From Deltaproteobacteria bacterium (lineage in GTDB: Bacteria; Desulfobacterota; Desulfobacteria; Desulfobacterales; B30-G6), in contig QMMS01000164.1 of NCBI GenBank assembly GCA_003647375.1, forward strand, positions 1 to 9,938: a DNA stretch of 9,938 nucleotides. The letters run 5' to 3'. The notes beneath the pieces were generated by a model. The model saw only the letters and a program-made list of their open reading frames with translations. It was not told where the DNA came from and did not search any database. Made by a program: the position numbers and the translations under genes. Positions 6,398 to 9,938 of this stretch are shown piece after piece. Numbering within the stretch: position 1 is the first letter of the stretch; every line of letters starts with the position of its first letter.

Positions 6398-8203
6398 GTG
6401 CGAGAATTTTCAGACCAACCGGTTGATCGTAACGTGTCTGACCAATCAGCGCCACCCAAACCGCTGGGGTGGCTGGTTGGAAACGTTCACCACGCCAGGG
6501 GCTGGATTCTTCTTTCAGTATCGGCAGGCTTTGCCGGCGGATTGCTATTGATTCTCCAGGCTTCGTTATTATCCAAAATTATTCACGGTGCATTTATCGA
6601 TGGTCTGTCACGAACCGTGATGAATCCACTTTTTCTGATGTTATGCGGTCTGATTGCCTTGCGCGCCGGCCTGGCGTGGGCAAGAGAGGTCTCGGGGTTT
6701 TATGCCGGTGCCGGTGTTCGCCGGGAAGTCCGCATGGCCCTGATGCACCATATCGGTGCCCTGGGACCTGTGCAGGCAGATCGTCCCCACAGTGGTGCCC
6801 TGTCCACCACCATTGTCGAGCAGGTGGAAGCGTTGCAGGCGTTCTACGCACATTATTTGCCCCAACTGGCCCTGGCCGCATCGATCCCGGCGGCCATCGC
6901 GGCCTTTGTGTTTCCCATCAGCTGGGCCGCGGGTGGGCTGCTCCTGCTGACGGCACCGCTGATACCGCTGTTTATGATTCTTATCGGTATGGGTGCTGAA
7001 AATATCAGCCAAAAACACTTTCAGGCTTTGTCCCGCATGAGTGCCCACTTTCTTGATATTCTTCAGGGACTCCCCACCCTCAAACTCATGGGTCACGGCC
7101 GGTCTGAGGAAAAAACCATTGCAAAGGTCTCCGACGAATACCGGCTGCGAACAATGAAAGTACTCCGGGTGGCTTTTTTATCCACAGCCGTGTTGGAACT
7201 GCTCAGTTCTTTATCCATTGCCCTCGTGGCCGTCTACCTGGGAACCACTTATCTTGGATATACCCATTTTGGATTGTACGGACAAATTCTAACCCTGAAA
7301 CAGGGCTTGTTCATTCTACTGCTGGCGCCTGATTTTTATCTACCCCTGAGAGAACTTGGGATTCATTATCACGCCCGTGCGGAAGCCATGGGTGCGGCGC
7401 AAGAAATTCTAGACATTCTCTCCAGGCGTCCGTCAGCGACCTTCACCGGCGTTCGGCAATTGAAGACTTCCACCACACCCCTTACCGTGGACTGCCACAA
7501 GATCCACTTCGCCTATGACAACCGAAAAGAACGGGTGTTAACAGATGTCAGTATAGAATTGACGCCGGGAGAACACGTGGCATTAGTGGGAGAGAGCGGG
7601 GCTGGAAAAACCACGCTCCTGAACCTTTTACTGGGATTTATACAATCTGACAAGGGTGAAATCCGTGTCAATGGCCATCCCCTCTCGGAGTTGGCATTGG
7701 AAACCTGGCACCAGTCGCTGGCCTGGGTTGGGCAGCATCCCATGTTGTTCCATGATACCATTGCCGGCAATATCGGCATGGCCCTGCCGGGTGCAACGCA
7801 AACAGAGATCGAACAGGCCGCCCGTTCTGCCCGCGTACTTGATTTTGCGCGGCACCTTCCCAGGGGTCTCGACACGAAGGTGGGCGAACAAGGCTGGGGA
7901 CTATCCCGGGGCCAGGCCCAGCGCGTGGCGATAGCGCGTGTGTTTCTAAAAGACGCGCCCATTCTGCTGCTGGATGAACCTACCGCCGGTCTGGATGTCG
8001 ACACCGCACACGCGGTGATGCAGGCCATCGCATCCTTTTCAAAAGATCGAACGGTTCTGTTGCTCACCCATCGGTTGGATCAACTTCAAATTGCTCACCG
8101 AATCATCGTTATGGCCGGGGGAAGACTGGTGGATCAAGGCAGTTATGCAGAACTCATGAATCGTCAGGGTGTCTTTAGGGAAGCAATGAACGGTAAGCAA
8201 TAA
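6398..8203 (+). CDS. cydD: CydD, ABC exporter subunit for cytochrome bd assembly
   Basis: The product has 601 residues from GTG 6398, with GGGGA nine bases before it. A TTG at 6380 in frame would add six residues but has its purine stretch too close. It is an inner-membrane half-transporter: membrane domain to about residue 325, ending in the CydD-like LPLRELGIHYHARAEAM segment, then a nucleotide-binding domain with Walker A GESGAGKTT (398-406), Q-loop WVGQHP (443-448), signature LSRGQAQR (502-509), Walker B ILLLDEPTAGLD (522-533) and switch His558. The usual CydD signature is LSVGQ, so Arg is a small variation. CydD pairs with CydC. The complex has been described as a cysteine/glutathione exporter and, more recently, as a heme transporter; in either view it is required for cytochrome bd maturation. 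The stop codon and last four codons lie in a 7-base repeat array. Confidence 0.93.
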   Translation: MREFSDQPVDRNVSDQSAPPKPLGWLVGNVHHARGWILLSVSAGFAGGLLLILQASLLSKIIHGAFIDGLSRTVMNPLFLMLCGLIALRAGLAWAREVSGFYAGAGVRREVRMALMHHIGALGPVQADRPHSGALSTTIVEQVEALQAFYAHYLPQLALAASIPAAIAAFVFPISWAAGGLLLLTAPLIPLFMILIGMGAENISQKHFQALSRMSAHFLDILQGLPTLKLMGHGRSEEKTIAKVSDEYRLRTMKVLRVAFLSTAVLELLSSLSIALVAVYLGTTYLGYTHFGLYGQILTLKQGLFILLLAPDFYLPLRELGIHYHARAEAMGAAQEILDILSRRPSATFTGVRQLKTSTTPLTVDCHKIHFAYDNRKERVLTDVSIELTPGEHVALVGESGAGKTTLLNLLLGFIQSDKGEIRVNGHPLSELALETWHQSLAWVGQHPMLFHDTIAGNIGMALPGATQTEIEQAARSARVLDFARHLPRGLDTKVGEQGWGLSRGQAQRVAIARVFLKDAPILLLDEPTAGLDVDTAHAVMQAIASFSKDRTVLLLTHRLDQLQIAHRIIVMAGGRLVDQGSYAELMNRQGVFREAMNGKQ

Positions 8204-8243
8204 GCAGTTAGCGGTAAGCAAACTTAGAGCTTATTGCTTACCG
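8191..8243. repeat. Heptamer array with inverted copies overlapping the cydD stop
   Basis: Direct 7-base units run CGGTAAG (8191), CAATAAG (8198), CAGTTAG (8205), CGGTAAG (8212). After an 11-base interval come the inverted units CTTATTG (8230-8236) and CTTACCG (8237-8243). As a result 8191-8205 is a perfect 15-base inverted repeat of 8229-8243, and 8210-8220 can alternatively pair with 8235-8245. The two hairpins exclude one another. The cydD stop TAA (8201-8203) is inside the second unit. Five T residues follow at 8257-8261, but too far from the stem for a standard terminator. Confidence 0.8.
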
Positions 8244-8296
8244 CTGCATGTGACTAATTTTTCAGAAAGCGCTAAATTGCTTTAATGCTGGAAACT

Positions 8297-8424
8297 GAAT
8301 GAATATCGAACGTCCAACATCGAATTTCGAATTTGAGAAGATGAAGAAACAGAAATAATTCGGTATTGGTTTTTTGTTTTCATTCGACATTGGACGTTCG
8401 ATGTTCGATGTTGGACGTTCATCT
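8297..8424. repeat. Second heptamer array forming a large palindrome between cydD and cydC
   Basis: The left arm is a run of 7-base units: GAATGAA (8297), TATCGAA, CGTCCAA, CATCGAA, TTTCGAA, TTTGAGA, AGATGAA (8339-8345). The right arm holds the inverted family: TTCGACA (8383), TTGGACG, TTCGATG, TTCGATG, TTGGACG, TTCATCT (8418-8424). Bases 8308-8324 and 8404-8420 are a perfect 17-base inverted repeat. Within the right arm the TTCGA-N2-TTGGACG block repeats after 21 bases, three units. The A/T-rich middle (8346-8382) shows no unit structure. With the first array it fills most of the 261-base gap. Confidence 0.85.
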
Positions 8425-8464
8425 TTTTAAAATAATCATAGTAAAGATTCAGTACAATGAAAAA

Positions 8465-9938
8465 ATGCTCAAAAACCTAATACCCTTTATCCGCCAGTTC
8501 CGGCCGCACTGTCGTTGGATGGGGTTGGGCATTTTGTTGGGATGGTTGGCCGTCATGGCCTCGGTGGGACTTTTGGCTTTGTCGGGCTGGTTCATATCTG
8601 CTGCAGCCTTTGCCGGGTTGTCCCTGGGTACCGCTTATCTTTTCAACTTTTTTTTCCCCAGTATCGGTGTGCGGCTGTTTGCCTTCACCCGCACCCTGGC
8701 CAGATATGCCGAACGAATCGTGACCCACGATGCTACCTTCCGTATGCTGGCCACGCTCAGACTCTGGTTTTACCGGAAAATCGAACCATTGGCCCCTGCC
8801 CGCCTGATGCAATACCGCAGCACCGACATCCTGAACCGCATTGTGGCCGACATCGAAACCCTTGACAATCTGTATGTCAGAGTGCTTTCCCCCAGCGTGA
8901 CGGCTTCATTGACCATCATTGCGGTGGTTCTTTTTCTGGCTGTTTTCGATATCTGGATTGCAGGAACCGCTCTCCTGTTTCTGCTGATATCCGGAATCGC
9001 TCTCCCCTTGGCAGCGGCCGGAGCCGGAGCCGACATGGGTCGGCAGTTGACCATTAGCACTGCCAAAATAAGAATACTGGCTGTTGAAGGTATCCAGGGC
9101 TTATCCGAGCTTATGGTTTTTGGTGCCTGGAAAAAGCAAGTGAATACGCTTGAGAAGGAGAGCGACGCATTGATCCACATCCAAGGCCAAATGAGTCATA
9201 TCCGGGGTTTATCACTCGCTGGAGCTACCCTGTTGACAGGCATGGCAACACTGGCCTGTTTATACATCGGGGTTCACCAGGTTGGTCGAGGTATGCTGGA
9301 CGGTGCCAACCTGGCGTTGGTCGGTTTTGCTGTATTGGCATCTTTCGAAGCACTTTCACCACTGCCCGCCGCCTATCAGTATCTCGGACAAACGAAAGAG
9401 GCCGCCGGGAGACTGCTCGAGCTTGTGGATGCACCCCCAGTCGTCCTCTTCCCGGACGTTTCAGGCGCTCCTATCGAACGCTACAATATTCACTTTAAAA
9501 ATGTTAATTTCCACTATGGGAATTCCGACCCATGGGTTCTTGAAGGGGTTGACCTGCGCATAGAGCAGGGCCAACGCGTGGCCATTCTGGGTGAGACGGG
9601 TGCCGGCAAATCGACCCTTTTCAACCTACTGGTACGATTCTGGAATCCGGTAAAGGGAAGTATTCATGTCGGCGGCCATGATCTTAAAACCTTTGCCGAG
9701 TCAGATTTGCGGCGGACCATCGGAGTTGTTTCCCAGCAAGCCCATCTGTTTCATACCACCTTGCGTAAAAACCTTTTATTGGCCCGACCCGAGGCTGACG
9801 AAACAGCGTTGAAATCAGCGCTGGAAAAGGCACAACTGCTCGATTGGGTTGAAACACTTCCCCAGGGATTGGATAGCTGGATAGGGGAAGGTGGCAGCGG
9901 CCTCTCCGGCGGCCAGGCCCGTCGATTGAGTCTGGCCC
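8465..9938 (+). CDS. cydC: CydC, ABC exporter subunit for cytochrome bd assembly, cut by the window end
   Basis: The frame is open from ATG 8465 to the window end: 491 complete codons of an expected 550-600. The membrane domain carries strong CydC features: LSGWFISAAAFAG (residues 39-51), YAERIVTHDATFRML at about 80-95, and ILNRIVADIETLDNLYVRVLSP near 120-140, written here in two parts of one block. The nucleotide-binding domain shows Walker A GETGAGKST (376-384), a Q-loop VVSQQAH, and the signature LSGGQARR (480-487); Walker B and the switch His lie beyond the end. It partners CydD in the inner membrane to form the CydDC exporter needed for cytochrome bd. cydD and cydC are often adjacent or overlapping, but here 261 bases of repeats separate them. 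The ribosome binding site is weak (AAAGA near 8443 is far from the ATG), so expression may depend on the leader. Confidence 0.93.
   Translation, partial: MLKNLIPFIRQFRPHCRWMGLGILLGWLAVMASVGLLALSGWFISAAAFAGLSLGTAYLFNFFFPSIGVRLFAFTRTLARYAERIVTHDATFRMLATLRLWFYRKIEPLAPARLMQYRSTDILNRIVADIETLDNLYVRVLSPSVTASLTIIAVVLFLAVFDIWIAGTALLFLLISGIALPLAAAGAGADMGRQLTISTAKIRILAVEGIQGLSELMVFGAWKKQVNTLEKESDALIHIQGQMSHIRGLSLAGATLLTGMATLACLYIGVHQVGRGMLDGANLALVGFAVLASFEALSPLPAAYQYLGQTKEAAGRLLELVDAPPVVLFPDVSGAPIERYNIHFKNVNFHYGNSDPWVLEGVDLRIEQGQRVAILGETGAGKSTLFNLLVRFWNPVKGSIHVGGHDLKTFAESDLRRTIGVVSQQAHLFHTTLRKNLLLARPEADETALKSALEKAQLLDWVETLPQGLDSWIGEGGSGLSGGQARRLSLA

Noticed and set aside
8191..8261. Rho-independent terminator after cydD
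   Set aside because: The stem is strong but the T-run begins 13 bases after it, and the stem has a 23-base loop. It is better described as a repeat hairpin.
8191..8424. CRISPR array reading of the repeats between cydD and cydC
   Set aside because: The units are 7 bases, directly abutting and inverted, with no spacers of regular length and no cas genes nearby.
8428..8433. TAAAAT as a -10 box for a separate cydC promoter
   Set aside because: A good -10 hexamer by itself, but no acceptable -35 lies 16-18 bases upstream, and A/T-rich sequence gives such matches easily.
8477..9180. Minus-strand open frames opposite cydC
   Set aside because: They are shadows of the CydC frame on the plus strand, which shows complete membrane-domain and ATPase motifs.

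Overview
The window comes from a bacterial chromosome. All the real genes lie on the + strand. The gene content is a HipA-type kinase, a MoxR/DUF58/DUF4129 operon, a core MetE-type methyltransferase and cydDC, with a moderate base composition. This fits a Gram-negative environmental bacterium, and I lean towards the Desulfobacterota (sulfate-reducer-like). That placement is inference from gene content and style; there is no rRNA or marker gene here to fix it.

Layout: (1) Bases 1-933 hold the C-terminal three quarters or so of a HipA-family Ser/Thr kinase, whose start lies before the window. (2) Bases 938-1100 are a long imperfect palindrome (foldback, MITE-like) ending directly before the moxR ribosome binding site. 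(3) Bases 1117-4665 are a tightly overlapping three-gene operon: a MoxR AAA+ ATPase, a DUF58 protein, and a multi-pass membrane protein ending in a DUF4129-like domain. It resembles MoxR-DUF58-transglutaminase operons but has no transglutaminase domain. (4) Bases 4666-4793 are a gap with a small hairpin and a possible promoter. (5) Bases 4794-5213 encode a 139-residue protein I do not recognise, built from two copies of a roughly 45-residue repeat. (6) Bases 5281-6330 encode a stand-alone catalytic domain of cobalamin-independent methionine synthase with all four zinc ligands. (7) Bases 6398-8203 encode CydD, and 8465 to the window end encodes the first 491 residues of CydC. Together they form the heterodimeric ABC exporter needed for cytochrome bd assembly. 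(8) The 261-base gap between cydD and cydC is almost filled by two different arrays of 7-base units, each arranged as an inverted repeat. The first array starts inside the cydD reading frame and contains its stop codon.

How the genes work together: the MoxR, DUF58 and DUF4129 proteins probably act as one envelope-associated chaperone-like system. CydD and CydC form one transporter. The 139-residue protein and the MetE-like enzyme may share a transcript starting near 4760, but no functional link between them is visible. The most unusual material is non-coding: the palindrome before moxR, a 14-base sequence matching its end just before the MetE-like gene, and the two heptamer arrays between cydD and cydC.
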